In this document: positions 9,405 to 17,396 of the stretch, in pieces
How the letters are laid out: each line of letters opens with the position of its first letter
Position numbering within the stretch: position 1 is the first letter of the stretch
DNA from: Nitrospira sp. BO4
Lineage (GTDB): Bacteria; Nitrospirota; Nitrospiria; Nitrospirales; Nitrospiraceae
Assembly: GCA_030144965.1 (NCBI GenBank)
Contig: JAMPUU010000017.1
Span: forward strand, 62,001 to 126,000
Direction of reading: 5' to 3'
DNA: 64,000 nucleotides
Notes under the pieces: generated by a model
What the model saw: the letters and a program-made list of their open reading frames with translations, nothing else
What the model was told of the DNA's origin: nothing
Databases searched by the model: none
Position numbers and translations under genes: made by a program

Positions 9405-9614
9405 ATGAATAACGGTTCGGACAAAGAACGACGATTGCTCAATATAGAGGAGGCTTCGCAATATACTGGGTTATCTGTCCATACCCTCTATGCCATGACC
9501 AGCCAACGCCGAATACCCCATGTGAAGGTCGGTCGGCTTACTAAGTTTGATCGGGAGATGCTGGATAAGTGGATCAAGCAACAGTCTGTGATGCCGGTAC
9601 CGAAATGGGGTTGA
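9405..9614 (+). CDS. excisionase-type HTH protein (HTH_17)
   Basis: This encodes 69 residues: LLNIEEASQYTGLSVHTLYA, then TSQRRIPHVKVGRLTKFDRE and LDKWIKQQ. This is the complete HTH-plus-wing domain found in recombination directionality factors and small regulators. AAAGGAAGG precedes ATG 9405 (the ATG at 9,401 meets a stop at once). It sits two genes before integrase A, so it probably controls excision of this module. Confidence 0.8.
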   Translation: MNNGSDKERRLLNIEEASQYTGLSVHTLYAMTSQRRIPHVKVGRLTKFDREMLDKWIKQQSVMPVPKWG

Positions 9615-9638
9615 CGCCATAGGTGCTTTTAAGCTAGC

Positions 9639-9860
9639 ATGCAAAGTATGCAAACACGGCTACAGGAGTGGCGAGAACGACAGGGGCTGAGTCAGAGGAA
9701 ATTGAGTGAGCTATCGGGGGTACATCATGTATCCATAGCCAGGCTCGAATCCGGTCAGCTTGACCCTCAACTCTCGACACTTCTGAAGCTCTGTGAGGCA
9801 TTGGGGATCACTCTCAACCAACTCGTAGGCGTGGCCGAGAAGCCACAGAAAGGCAGGTAG
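9639..9860 (+). CDS. XRE-family HTH regulator
   Basis: This encodes 73 residues with a classic Cro/CI domain: RERQGLSQRKLSELSGVHHV, SIARLESGQLDPQLSTLLKL and CEALGITLNQLV. It is a short DNA-binding repressor with no extra domain. Its stop lies 4 bases before the integrase A start, so the two are one transcript and it probably controls integrase expression. Confidence 0.85.
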   Translation: MQSMQTRLQEWRERQGLSQRKLSELSGVHHVSIARLESGQLDPQLSTLLKLCEALGITLNQLVGVAEKPQKGR

Positions 9861-9864
9861 TCCA

Positions 9865-11103
9865 ATGGGACTGACTAAACGGAAGGATAGTTATTATGTT
9901 GAGTTTCGGGTGTTGGATGACGGGAATGCCCTGAAGCTCGCAAGTGGGGGAGGGGGACAACTGAAACGCTGGAAGGTGGGATCTCTCAATAAGACCGTGG
10001 CTAAGCAGCAAGAGGCCGTCCTGCGAACAAGATTATTGACGGGTGCTCTCCCAAGTCCGATAAAAGCACGAGCTGAATCCATCACATTCCGGCAATGGGC
10101 ATCGCAGTACATGGAATTGGAAACCGTTAAACGCCTCAGAGGCTATGCGATTCGCAAATTGTATGTTGAAAATCTCGTGCGGTTCTTTGGAGACAAGGCC
10201 CTGGGCAGCATTACACCCAACGATGTGATGGCCTATCGAGCACAGCGGGTCCAGTACAAGCGGAGTGTTTGTAGCCGATGCCAGACTCTCATGACACAAC
10301 AGACCTGCCAGAATTGTGGTCAGCACCGTGCGGATAAAGCTTTTCCTGTTTCTATACAAACGATTAACCACGACCACATGACGTTGACGCATATGTTCAA
10401 CGTGGCCAAGAGCCCACAGTTTCATCTGATAGCGGACAATCCAGCGGCTCATGTGCCCAAGCCTAACCCAGAAAATGAACGGGACAGGATAGCTACGGCT
10501 GAAGAATGGGCGCGGCTCCAGAATTCGTTAGCTCCTCATGTACGACGGTTGCTAACCATCGCATATGAGGTGGGGCCACGGAAGGGGGAACTACTCAAGC
10601 TCGAATGGTCCGATGTAGACATGAGGCGCAAAGAGTTCATACTACGGCATACCACGAATGGAGAGGCACGTGTGGTGCCTATGACTCCGTGCGTCCATCA
10701 GGTTTTCATGGAACTCTGGAAAGAACGGCGGCTAGACACCAATCGGGTGTTCCTGTATAAAGATAAGCCAATCCTGCGTATTGGAACGGCGTTTAAAGCG
10801 GCCTGTCGGCGGGCAGGTATCGAGGGTTTGAGAATTCACGATTTTCGCCATACGGCAAGCACGAACTTGAGGCGGGCAGGAGTGGACACGGCAACGGCGA
10901 TGATGATTGTGGGACACAAGTCGGATCGGATGCATCGGCGTTATAACACGATCGAGCCGGATGACCTCCACAAGGCAGCCGCCAAGCTTCATGTGTATAA
11001 AACTAACACCGTAATAACACCTGCCTTAGTTGCTGCCGGGGCCGAAAACCTAACCGCAAGTAAAACCAGCGAGAGCGGGCGTAGCTCAGTGGTAGAGTCC
11101 TAG
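9865..11103 (+). CDS. tyrosine recombinase (integrase A)
   Basis: This encodes 412 residues. There is an N-terminal arm/SAM-like region (FRQWASQYMELE). An unusual CxxC..CxxC insert lies near residue 135 (CSRCQTLMTQQTCQNCG), probably a zinc-binding loop. The catalytic domain has the first Arg in EVGPRKGELLKLEW, then HDFRHTAS (H-x-x-R), IVGHKSD and the Tyr nucleophile in HRRYNT. The final 29 bases run into tRNA-Gly, and the stop TAG (11,101-11,103) is made from tRNA sequence. This is what is expected of an integrase gene sitting beside its att site. Confidence 0.9.
   Translation: MGLTKRKDSYYVEFRVLDDGNALKLASGGGGQLKRWKVGSLNKTVAKQQEAVLRTRLLTGALPSPIKARAESITFRQWASQYMELETVKRLRGYAIRKLYVENLVRFFGDKALGSITPNDVMAYRAQRVQYKRSVCSRCQTLMTQQTCQNCGQHRADKAFPVSIQTINHDHMTLTHMFNVAKSPQFHLIADNPAAHVPKPNPENERDRIATAEEWARLQNSLAPHVRRLLTIAYEVGPRKGELLKLEWSDVDMRRKEFILRHTTNGEARVVPMTPCVHQVFMELWKERRLDTNRVFLYKDKPILRIGTAFKAACRRAGIEGLRIHDFRHTASTNLRRAGVDTATAMMIVGHKSDRMHRRYNTIEPDDLHKAAAKLHVYKTNTVITPALVAAGAENLTASKTSESGRSSVVES
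11005..11025 (+). repeat. 21-bp repeat, copy 1, inside integrase A
   Basis: The sequence begins AACACCGTAATAACACC and ends TGCC. It occurs exactly, inverted, at 47,579-47,599 and with 18 of 21 bases at 48,256-48,276. Copy 1 is 78 bases before the 47-bp att repeat; the others are within ~1 kb of the far att copy. Arm-type recombinase binding sites, or leftovers of a related integrase gene end, are both possible. Confidence 0.55.
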
Positions 11104-11149
11104 CTTCCCAAGCTAGTTGTCGTGGGTTCAAATCCCATCGCCCGCTCCA
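11075..11149 (+). tRNA. tRNA-Gly(CCC)
   Basis: The cloverleaf is complete. The acceptor stem GCGGGCG pairs with CGCCCGC. The D arm starts TAGCTCAGTGG. The anticodon stem CTAGC/GCTAG encloses loop TTCCCAA, giving anticodon CCC. The T arm is GTGGG-TTCAAAT-CCCAT(C). CCA is encoded at 11,147-11,149. Integrase A overlaps its 5' 29 bases and integrase B its 3' 22 bases, and the 3' half is the attachment site of an island. Confidence 0.95.
11103..11149 (+). repeat. attL: 47-bp att copy within tRNA-Gly
   Basis: These 47 bases, from just before the anticodon loop to CCA, are repeated without mismatch at 48,589-48,635. A repeat that starts at the anticodon loop and runs to the tRNA 3' end is typical of integrases that cross over in the anticodon stem-loop. 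The intact tRNA lies at this end and integrase B is next to it, so this is attL of the island. Confidence 0.9.
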
Positions 11150-12324
11150 ACATTATCAGTCACTTCTACCTCAGATCCCATCACGGCAGTTTCCGCTATC
11201 ACGGTTCTAGTCACGGTTCCACTTGGAACTGGGGGCTGTTCTGCCTTCGGGGAACCGCTCTCAACGTGAATGACCGATGGCTTACCGAAGCTAGCCACGG
11301 TCTCAATGGCGGCCTTCAGGTGGGTGGGGGAGAGGTGGGCATACCGTCGGACTAGCCCGGTCGTACTGTGGCGCAATAAGGCTGCAATGGTTCCCTCTGC
11401 TTGCCCACTCATGGCCAAACGACTCGCGAAGGTATGCCGCAAGGTGTGCCAGGTCACTCCTTCTAACTTGAGAGCCTGGACGGCTGGGACAAAAACCCGC
11501 GAATAGAAGTTCCGTTGATCCAATCGCGTGGCGGGATTTTCAGAGGGGAAGACCCACGTCGAGCGTTGCCACGATTCAAAGCCTCTCAGGATCACCTTCG
11601 CCTCCTCATTGAGAGGAGCATACTGCACCTGCCCAGCCTTCGTGTATGGAAGCGTCAGAATACCTCGCTCCAAGTCCACATCAGCCCACTTCAGACCAAA
11701 CTGCTCACCCATGCGTAGCCCTGTGAGGATAGCCAGCCGAGCCCAAGAACCATAGATGTCGCCAAGTCGCGTCATCAATGCCGCTTCTTCTTCTGAGGTC
11801 AGGAAGCGAGTCTTCCCCGTAGAGACTTTGGGAAGCGATACAACCGCGAAGGGGTTCTTCTCAACGTTCCCATCCCGAACTGCCTTGTTCAGGATATGGC
11901 GTAAGAACTTCATGTAATGGATGATGGTTTGCGCCGCTAATCCTTCGGTCTGAAGGTCTCGCTGAGCTTCGTCCAATAAAGCAGGGGTGATGGCATTTAG
12001 CCGCTTCCCCTTAAGTCGTGCCTTCCACCACTCACCATAGTGTTTCTCGGCAGCCTGATTCTTCACCCGCGAGACCGTTATATGCGCGGTAATGACCTCC
12101 TCGGCCAGGACATATCCGCCATGCTGATACCGTTCAGGAAAGAACCGACCGTCCTTTTGTTCAAACTTTGCTTTCTCGTAGAACTCTCGGGCCTTCGTCT
12201 TATTGGGAAAACTTCCGAATCTTCGCTCTCGGCCTTCGTGGTAGAGGCGGACATACCACACGAGTTTGCCCGTCGAGTCCGTCTTGCTCACCAACCCTCG
12301 ATCTCGTCTTCCTGCTCGTGCCAT
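11128..12324 (-). CDS. tyrosine recombinase (integrase B) of the island
   Basis: This encodes 398 residues. The N-terminal part is an AP2-like arm-binding region (GRERRFGSFPNKTKAREFYE), followed by a SAM-like core-binding domain. The catalytic domain has Arg in LTGLRMGEQFGLKW, Lys in the beta-hairpin (PYTKAGQVQY), HTLRHTFAS, LLRHSTTG and the Tyr in VRRYAHLSP. The last 22 coding bases lie inside the tRNA. It starts 3 bases after a small ribbon-helix-helix gene on the same strand. Its position just inside attL makes it the integrase of the 11.1-48.6 kb element, or of its most recent layer. Confidence 0.9.
   Translation of the reverse strand: MARAGRRDRGLVSKTDSTGKLVWYVRLYHEGRERRFGSFPNKTKAREFYEKAKFEQKDGRFFPERYQHGGYVLAEEVITAHITVSRVKNQAAEKHYGEWWKARLKGKRLNAITPALLDEAQRDLQTEGLAAQTIIHYMKFLRHILNKAVRDGNVEKNPFAVVSLPKVSTGKTRFLTSEEEAALMTRLGDIYGSWARLAILTGLRMGEQFGLKWADVDLERGILTLPYTKAGQVQYAPLNEEAKVILRGFESWQRSTWVFPSENPATRLDQRNFYSRVFVPAVQALKLEGVTWHTLRHTFASRLAMSGQAEGTIAALLRHSTTGLVRRYAHLSPTHLKAAIETVASFGKPSVIHVESGSPKAEQPPVPSGTVTRTVIAETAVMGSEVEVTDNVGAGDGI
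11181..11218 (+). repeat. TCACGG repeats at attL (arm-site candidates)
   Basis: TCACGGCA at 11,181 and TCACGGTT at 11,199 and 11,211 all point the same way. The last two are 12 bases apart. The same octamer occurs three times near attR (48,431-48,473), also with a 12-base-spaced pair. They lie in the C-terminal coding part of integrase B. Confidence 0.5.
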
Positions 12325-12327
12325 GCG

Positions 12328-12483
12328 TCACCGTCCTTTCCGTTCAGCTTCTGAAGCTTGGTTGAAATGTACTTCCAACAAATGCCTAATGAGTCCCGCC
12401 GCACTGGTGCCGCGTTTCCGTTCGGCGTCGAGCTTGGTTTTGAGTCGTTTGGGAATCTGAATCAATATGCGTTCCATGTTCAT
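12328..12483 (-). CDS. small ribbon-helix-helix protein
   Basis: This encodes 51 residues starting MNMERILIQIPKRLKTKLDA, then ERKRGTSAAGLIRHLLEVHF. This is a beta-strand plus two helices, the minimal Arc/CopG fold. A second ATG at 12,477 is also possible. It is too short for usual ORF cut-offs. It sits 3 bases upstream of integrase B and shares an operator-like palindrome with the divergent gene at 12,580, so it is probably the repressor of the integrase operon. Confidence 0.75.
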   Translation of the reverse strand: MNMERILIQIPKRLKTKLDAERKRGTSAAGLIRHLLEVHFNQASEAERKGR

Positions 12484-12501
12484 AGGTCACCTCACTTGTT
12501 A

Positions 12502-12537
12502 TGACATCATGATATGCTTAGATATCACTATATGTCA
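12502..12537. promoter_or_regulatory. palindromic operator between divergent RHH genes
   Basis: TGACAT at the left and ATGTCA at the right enclose an inner inverted pair (GATAT...ATATC). The AT-rich palindrome spans 36 bases between the starts of two divergent ribbon-helix-helix genes (12,483 minus, 12,580 plus). RHH dimers bind such symmetric sites, so this is the likely autoregulatory operator covering both promoters. Confidence 0.6.
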
Positions 12538-12579
12538 ACTGGCATTCTCTCCTTGAAATCGTGGTATTCTTCCGCCCCT

Positions 12580-12771
12580 ATGCCCAAGAAAAACGAAACC
12601 GAGGATAAGGGCGGAGCCTGGATCTTTCGTGATATCCCGCGTGATCTCATGAAGCGGGCTAAGATCGCTGCCGCCGTGGAGGGCAAAAGCATTAAAGCGT
12701 TGGTACTAGAAGCGCTTGAAGGAAAGATTCAGGAACTCGAAAAGAAGGGGCTCCTGCCGAAAGGGAAATAA
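12580..12771 (+). CDS. Arc-like ribbon-helix-helix protein
   Basis: This encodes 63 residues starting MPKKNETEDKGGAWIFRDIP, then RDLMKRAKIAAAVEGKSIKA. The strand-helix-helix pattern is that of RHH DNA-binding proteins or antitoxins. ATG 12580 is preferred over the in-frame ATG at 12,514, which falls in the operator. No toxin gene follows directly, so a regulatory role is more likely than a toxin-antitoxin pair. Confidence 0.7.
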   Translation: MPKKNETEDKGGAWIFRDIPRDLMKRAKIAAAVEGKSIKALVLEALEGKIQELEKKGLLPKGK

Positions 12772-12810
12772 CACAGAACGCCAGGCAACCCCGCAGGAAG
12801 GGTGTGACCC

Positions 12811-13014
12811 GTGGAGGATGATCTCGTCGGCAACCTCTTTACCTTGGGGAAGGCGTGCTTGTATTTCCTTCCCTCGTTTATCGCACTCGGGCGGGGGCTT
12901 CGCAACTGCATCACGATTGTGGTCGTGAATCTCGCGTTAGGATGGACGGTGATCGGCTGGGGGGTCGCGTTGTTCTGGTCGTTAAAGCGGGGAAAGAGCG
13001 AACGCATAGCCTGA
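12811..13014 (+). CDS. superinfection immunity-type membrane protein
   Basis: This 67-residue protein from GTG 12811 has the pattern YFLPSFIALGRG, then VVNLALGWTVIGWGVALFWS. This matches the small two-span family named after phage T4 Imm (Imm_superinfect). T4 Imm blocks DNA entry of later phages at the inner membrane; most bacterial members are untested. Its position among integrase, primase and terminase-like genes fits a phage-derived or phage-competing element. Confidence 0.75.
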   Translation: MEDDLVGNLFTLGKACLYFLPSFIALGRGLRNCITIVVVNLALGWTVIGWGVALFWSLKRGKSERIA

Positions 13015-13292
13015 CTGAGCAGAGGGTTGCTGCTGAAGGAGAAGTGAACAAAACAATCTGCGTTCTCTGAATGAACGGTTTCTCTAACCCAACTCCATTT
13101 GTTGGCCTTCTGTTCCATTAGTCGAAGAAACAGCCTGGTTTGAAATACCCAGAGAAGCGGCAGGGTTGCTGCGGATACCGTCAAGGATGTCGTGACGGCT
13201 TTCTTCAGATTCTTCAGCAAGTCGCCCCGCATCGGAATGGGAATCTCCACGCCCTTCTTGGTCTTCTGTTCTTCTTTATGGTCTAGTCCTCC

Positions 13293-14093
13293 ATGCCACT
13301 GCCCACTCTCTTCGGAGTCATAGAAAAACGTAACTGGGCCGAACACCACTTGAAACTCATCGAAGAGACAATTTCCACCTTCTTTGACAGTAACCCCTAT
13401 CCCATCGTTACCGAGCGTGATCCTGAAGATGGAGTCTATCATGCTCGCTTGGTCTACCCCCAAAAGCTTCCCTACAGGCAGATTTCCCTCATGATCGGTG
13501 ATTGTGTCCACAACATGAGAGCCGCCCTTGACTACATCGCTTGGGAGTTGGCTGGTGCCAATATGGACGACACCGTCACCATGTTCCCAATCTTCGATAC
13601 CGATACAGAGTTTGCGAAATCCGCCGGTAGGCGGATTAAGAACGTCTCCCCCGAGGATGCCAGGACACTGATCGAGAGGTTGCAACCATATAGCAGACGG
13701 TATGGTGGCCATCTCTTGGCCCTCTCCGCTATTAATAAACTCGATATAAGTGACAAACACAAAGTTCTGACTGTCGCTATCGCAGTAGCCCAACGGCTTA
13801 GTTGCACGCATCATGTCGCTAGGCGGGACAGCGTTACAGCCAAAACCTACCTCCTGCACTATCCCGGTGCACGGCTTGTACATGACGCAATAATTGCCAC
13901 TTTCACCGTGCGTCCTCCAATTCAAGAGATGGAGGTGAATTTCAAGTTCACGCCGGAAGTAGAGTTCGCGAATATCCATGGCTTTCCCGCCCATGCCTTT
14001 GTGGTCCCAAATCTAAAAAAAATGATGAGCTCAGTTGACCAAGTTATTAATAGGTTTAGAAAGTTTTTCCCTGGTTATACAGAGAAGGAATAG
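13293..14093 (+). CDS. mobile-element hypothetical protein
   Basis: This encodes 266 residues. Recognisable features are WAEHHLKLIEETISTFFDS, an extended strand region, and the central VHNMRAALDYIAWELAG helix followed by MFPIF. I know this HN.R.ALD...WEL pattern from unnamed proteins in accessory regions, but no function is established. A long open frame on the opposite strand is only its shadow. It stands alone, 280 bases from the previous gene; no other gene is convincing in that gap. Confidence 0.6.
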   Translation: MPLPTLFGVIEKRNWAEHHLKLIEETISTFFDSNPYPIVTERDPEDGVYHARLVYPQKLPYRQISLMIGDCVHNMRAALDYIAWELAGANMDDTVTMFPIFDTDTEFAKSAGRRIKNVSPEDARTLIERLQPYSRRYGGHLLALSAINKLDISDKHKVLTVAIAVAQRLSCTHHVARRDSVTAKTYLLHYPGARLVHDAIIATFTVRPPIQEMEVNFKFTPEVEFANIHGFPAHAFVVPNLKKMMSSVDQVINRFRKFFPGYTEKE

Positions 14094-14105
14094 TTGCCTA
14101 CACGA

Positions 14106-14513
14106 TTAGGTCCCAAGGAATTCCCTGGTCCCATCATTTATTGCTGGCCTACCATCGATCGGCACCGGCGCACGATCGATGATGACGGTCACCGATTCGT
14201 CCTTGATGCCAAACTCCTGACGTGGACGCCCAAAACCACGATCCAAAATCGCTGATGCCGCCGCCAGCCTCACCTGTTCGCTCTCGCCATGGTCTCTCAG
14301 CTGAATTAAGGTCTCCAAGCAGGCCTCGCCCTCCAAAGCCGCCGCTTCCCGGAGTGGGCGAGTAAGCTTATTAGGACTTCCAGCCGGGCGACCCGCTCCA
14401 GGACGCTTCCCACCTCGGCCTCTGATTTCCCTTGATTGTTTTTCATCGCCGTTTCCCTGTGTTTCTGATGCGTGAGCATCAGCCTGCATTGCTCCATTTT
14501 TGTCTTTAGTCAC
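14106..14513 (-). CDS. terminase small subunit-like or HTH protein
   Basis: This 135-residue protein starts at GTG 14513, which overlaps the TGA of the upstream gene (GTGA). A basic Gly/Pro linker (GGKRPGAGRPAGSPNK) precedes helices LREAAALEGEACLETLIQ and AASAILDRGFGRPRQE. This K-RPGAGRP...AILDRG.GRP pattern is common in small phage or plasmid proteins often labelled small terminase. It is the last gene of a minus-strand operon that begins at 18,571. Confidence 0.55.
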   Translation of the reverse strand: MTKDKNGAMQADAHASETQGNGDEKQSREIRGRGGKRPGAGRPAGSPNKLTRPLREAAALEGEACLETLIQLRDHGESEQVRLAAASAILDRGFGRPRQEFGIKDESVTVIIDRAPVPIDGRPAINDGTREFLGT

Positions 14514-15112
14514 AGCGTAGCCTCCTGCTTTCTCCCGTCGTATCCATGCTCTCTGACCGTCCAAGCCGCGCAGAGTCGTCCTTTCAGGTCCGTTTGCCCC
14601 ACCGCCCGAATGAACGACAGCGGCACCCGTTCACCATCAGCGAGACACACGAGCCAACGCCCTGCATCCCAGAGACACTCCTGCACCGTCCCGTGCTCCC
14701 GATCTTCAGGCCCACCACAAAGGTTCCCTGCCTTGTCCTGATAAGTGACAAGCCAACCAGGTTGAAGAGGAGGCTGAGGAGTGCTCTCACAGGATCCAAC
14801 TCTGTTCGGTAGCGGTGCCCCGCCAGGAATGAACAGGGTTTCCACTCTGGCCTCCGAGGGAAAACATCGTCCGCACTGATAGGCTGACTCCTGGGAGAGG
14901 CGCAGCCAATACCCTCCGCCGCATCGCTGACAGTACGTAATCATCTTCGAGCCAACGATCGGCAGAGGGGACACACTCGACTGTCTTTGAGCCCTGTTCC
15001 CATCCTCAAAATCCTCAGAATCCTCAAAATGGGAGATCGGTGCAGGATTTTGAGGATATTGAGCATATTGAGGATGGAAGGAAGCTTTTAAGATGGACCG
15101 CCAGCTGCTCAT
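14510..15112 (-). CDS. zinc-ribbon protein downstream of the primase
   Basis: This encodes 200 residues from ATG 15112, overlapping the primase stop as ATGA. The N-terminus is low complexity (YAQYPQNPAPI, then FEDSEDFEDG), encoded by a 9-bp repeat array. A zinc ribbon CQRCGGGYW...YQCGRC and a beta-rich C-terminus (LQPGWLVTYQDKAGNL...WLVCLADGERVPL) follow. No family is recognised. Tight coupling to the primase points to a role in element replication. Confidence 0.6.
   Translation of the reverse strand: MSSWRSILKASFHPQYAQYPQNPAPISHFEDSEDFEDGNRAQRQSSVSPLPIVGSKMITYCQRCGGGYWLRLSQESAYQCGRCFPSEARVETLFIPGGAPLPNRVGSCESTPQPPLQPGWLVTYQDKAGNLCGGPEDREHGTVQECLWDAGRWLVCLADGERVPLSFIRAVGQTDLKGRLCAAWTVREHGYDGRKQEATL
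15004..15073. repeat. iteron-like 9-bp repeats, three direct then three inverted
   Basis: CCTCAAAAT, CCTCAGAAT and CCTCAAAAT are contiguous from 15,004. After 16 bases come ATTTTGAGG, ATATTGAGC and ATATTGAGG, which are close reverse complements of the first set. The 9-base period keeps the codon frame of the gene they lie in. Such arrays beside a primase gene resemble iterons of a replication origin; a purely coding repeat is the alternative. Confidence 0.5.
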
Positions 15113-17379
15113 ACCCACTCCTTCGTTATGGTCTGATTTACGGTGAAGCGGCGACTCCGTCTGCCCGGTCCTGACCTGTGATCTTCCTCTGCATGGACAT
15201 AACCGCGTTCGCACAAGATCGAAAGGGACGCATCGAGTTCGGCCATCCGGGAGAATGATCCCTTGAGTGCCTGGAAGCATTGACGTGCCGTGATCTGGTG
15301 ACGATGGCCAAGGCTGATCCACCGCCAGACCTTTCGAGCCCCCTCAAGCGCTGGATCGGCCCCCATTAAGTCAAACGCCGCGATCGCATGTTGTCCGAGC
15401 ACAGCCAGAACATTAACAGCGGCGGTCATCGTCTCCAGTGAGATGGGAACAGCCTGTGGTTGGCGTTGTGCATACTGAACGCAATGGAAAAGGCCTGCTA
15501 CTCGAAGCGCAGCCCCCGGCAGCTTACCGGCCCAATCCTTCAGGTGCTCATACGGCTGTTCGGGACGCATGTTCAGCTCCACTAGTTCAGCAAATTCGCG
15601 CCATTCCTGGTTCGCTTCCGGAGAGAGGCGAATCGTAATGGGCATCGTCTCTCCATGTTCGTTCCATGTGGGCTCAAACGCCAGGAGTGCAGTGACCATA
15701 GTGGTATAGGCCGTTCGAATCCCAGGCGGAACAGGTTCGGTTTTGAGGGTACGGTAGCCTAATCGGGATGCTGGGAGAACGTAGAGAAACCGAGCCAGAA
15801 GTCCGCGATCACGAAAACCCGATTTTCCGGTGAGCCCGCGAAGCACCCCCGGTTGCGGGGATAGGCCCATGGACAATACTGGGCGGTGCATTACGATTGG
15901 GGGACGACTCCCGCGATCAACTCGAACCGGCGCACCCGCATGCGATTGCAGAAACGTGTCCAGGTTGGGGACCCCGTTAGAATATCGACCTGCCAGAATA
16001 TCGAAGATTCCACCCTCGTCAGACAGCAGTGCAAGCCGTTCATTATTGTCAGCCATCAGGGCGCCCATCTTTTCCGGAGTGACATCCTGGGCCCAGAGGC
16101 GAGGGGGTATAGGTACATCCGGCATCTCTGTCAGGAGCCTATCGATCTCCTGTTGTTCCTGCTCAAAATCCCCAATATCCTCAGAATTCGCTATGCGTCC
16201 TCGGAGCGCCTTGACGCGGGCTTCCATGGTGGCGCGTTGTGATTCGGCATGCGCAATAGCTGATTTACTCTGTTCGCACAGCTCACGCTCTTTGACTCGT
16301 AGCGGCTCTGTCATCGTTCGATGAACAGCTGTCTTGCGGTTGCCAGACTCCAACGCGGCGACCGCCCACAGATTCAGGGGTTCGCTATATCCAGAGTCGA
16401 TAGTCACTTCGAAGGCCTGCTGGCAACTTGCAGCCACAGTAGCCAGCCCCATCATGGCCGCCAGCTCCACCGGTGTTTCCGTCGCCTTTGCCACCCCATC
16501 GATCATTGTTCGGAGTGGTTCTGGGAAAGCTTCCAGAGGAAATTCATCGAATGACACATCGTCGAGTGGAACGACCTCAGGCTCCTGAGCCTCTGGGGTG
16601 TCAGCGGACGGCGTGACGAGCTCAGACTGGGTTAAGAGTGCCTTGAACTGCTCCGGCGTCCCTCCGGCTTGGAGCCACTCCACCACGTCCCCTTTCGGCG
16701 GCAGCCCTGGCAGACGGAGGACCTTTACGCATGAAGCCCCTGCCGCAGTTGCCATGTCGCCGGTGTCGCGCACATAACGTTCTCCTGGTTCATCATTATC
16801 CGGGCAGACAATGACCTCACGCCCCTTCACAGCGCTGAAGTCCGTTTTCCTGGCCGCGTTAGCTCCGCCTGCTGTGGTGGTATGCACCCCTGGTAAGACC
16901 GCTGCGACGGCAGCCTCAACGGCTTTCTCGCCTTCATGGAAGATGACGACGGCATTCGTTTCCTGGAGGATATGCGGCAACCGGTACGGTACGCGCCGGA
17001 CGCCTTCGAGAGTCCAGATAAATCCGCCATTCCCATCTGGGCGACGTTGCTTGAAGGTCTTCCTTCCGTCCGGAAGTTCCTCCCGAACCACTTGAAAGAG
17101 CAATTTCCCGTTCTCGCCGTAATAGCCAAAGAGATGTTCTTTCTTGCCGGGGGTATGGCCATTGGTATTGGGAAAGAGATCCTTCATGGGAACCCCCATG
17201 GCATCGGTTATCGAAGTGACTCCGCAGCCCGCATGGCAGTGGAGTAAGATCCTGCCTTCAGCTTCGTGAATAGACAGACTTGGCGATGAGTCAGCATGCG
17301 CTGGGCATCGGGCTGACCATTGGCCTGATCCTCGAGAGCGGACCCCTTCAAGACGATCAAGAAGTGTCTCGATGGTCAT
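15109..17379 (-). CDS. primase/helicase with CHC2 zinc finger and DUF3987
   Basis: This encodes 756 residues. Residues ~20-60 hold the DnaG-type zinc finger (CPAHADSSPSLSI, then LLHCHAGC). Residues ~140-230 are a TOPRIM domain (IFHEGEKAVEAA; CPDNDEPGERYV). From ~270 on is a DUF3987 region (ELAAMMGLATVAASCQQ, LWAVAALESGNRKTAV as the P-loop-like strand, LLSDEGGIFDILAG). The layout is that of element-borne primase-helicases that start replication of plasmids, satellites and integrative elements. It heads the tightly overlapping pair downstream. Confidence 0.85.
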   Translation of the reverse strand: MTIETLLDRLEGVRSRGSGQWSARCPAHADSSPSLSIHEAEGRILLHCHAGCGVTSITDAMGVPMKDLFPNTNGHTPGKKEHLFGYYGENGKLLFQVVREELPDGRKTFKQRRPDGNGGFIWTLEGVRRVPYRLPHILQETNAVVIFHEGEKAVEAAVAAVLPGVHTTTAGGANAARKTDFSAVKGREVIVCPDNDEPGERYVRDTGDMATAAGASCVKVLRLPGLPPKGDVVEWLQAGGTPEQFKALLTQSELVTPSADTPEAQEPEVVPLDDVSFDEFPLEAFPEPLRTMIDGVAKATETPVELAAMMGLATVAASCQQAFEVTIDSGYSEPLNLWAVAALESGNRKTAVHRTMTEPLRVKERELCEQSKSAIAHAESQRATMEARVKALRGRIANSEDIGDFEQEQQEIDRLLTEMPDVPIPPRLWAQDVTPEKMGALMADNNERLALLSDEGGIFDILAGRYSNGVPNLDTFLQSHAGAPVRVDRGSRPPIVMHRPVLSMGLSPQPGVLRGLTGKSGFRDRGLLARFLYVLPASRLGYRTLKTEPVPPGIRTAYTTMVTALLAFEPTWNEHGETMPITIRLSPEANQEWREFAELVELNMRPEQPYEHLKDWAGKLPGAALRVAGLFHCVQYAQRQPQAVPISLETMTAAVNVLAVLGQHAIAAFDLMGADPALEGARKVWRWISLGHRHQITARQCFQALKGSFSRMAELDASLSILCERGYVHAEEDHRSGPGRRSRRFTVNQTITKEWV

Positions 17380-17396
17380 AGCCGCACCCCGCTTTC

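Noticed and set aside
13015-13292. Possible minus-strand membrane peptide
   Set aside because: A short hydrophobic stretch is visible, but there is no ribosome site and the frame overlaps the superinfection-immunity-type gene.
12729-13994. 421-residue minus-strand open frame
   Set aside because: It is the antisense shadow of three plus-strand genes (RHH, superinfection-immunity type, 266-residue protein), each with recognisable motifs. Its own translation has no domain.
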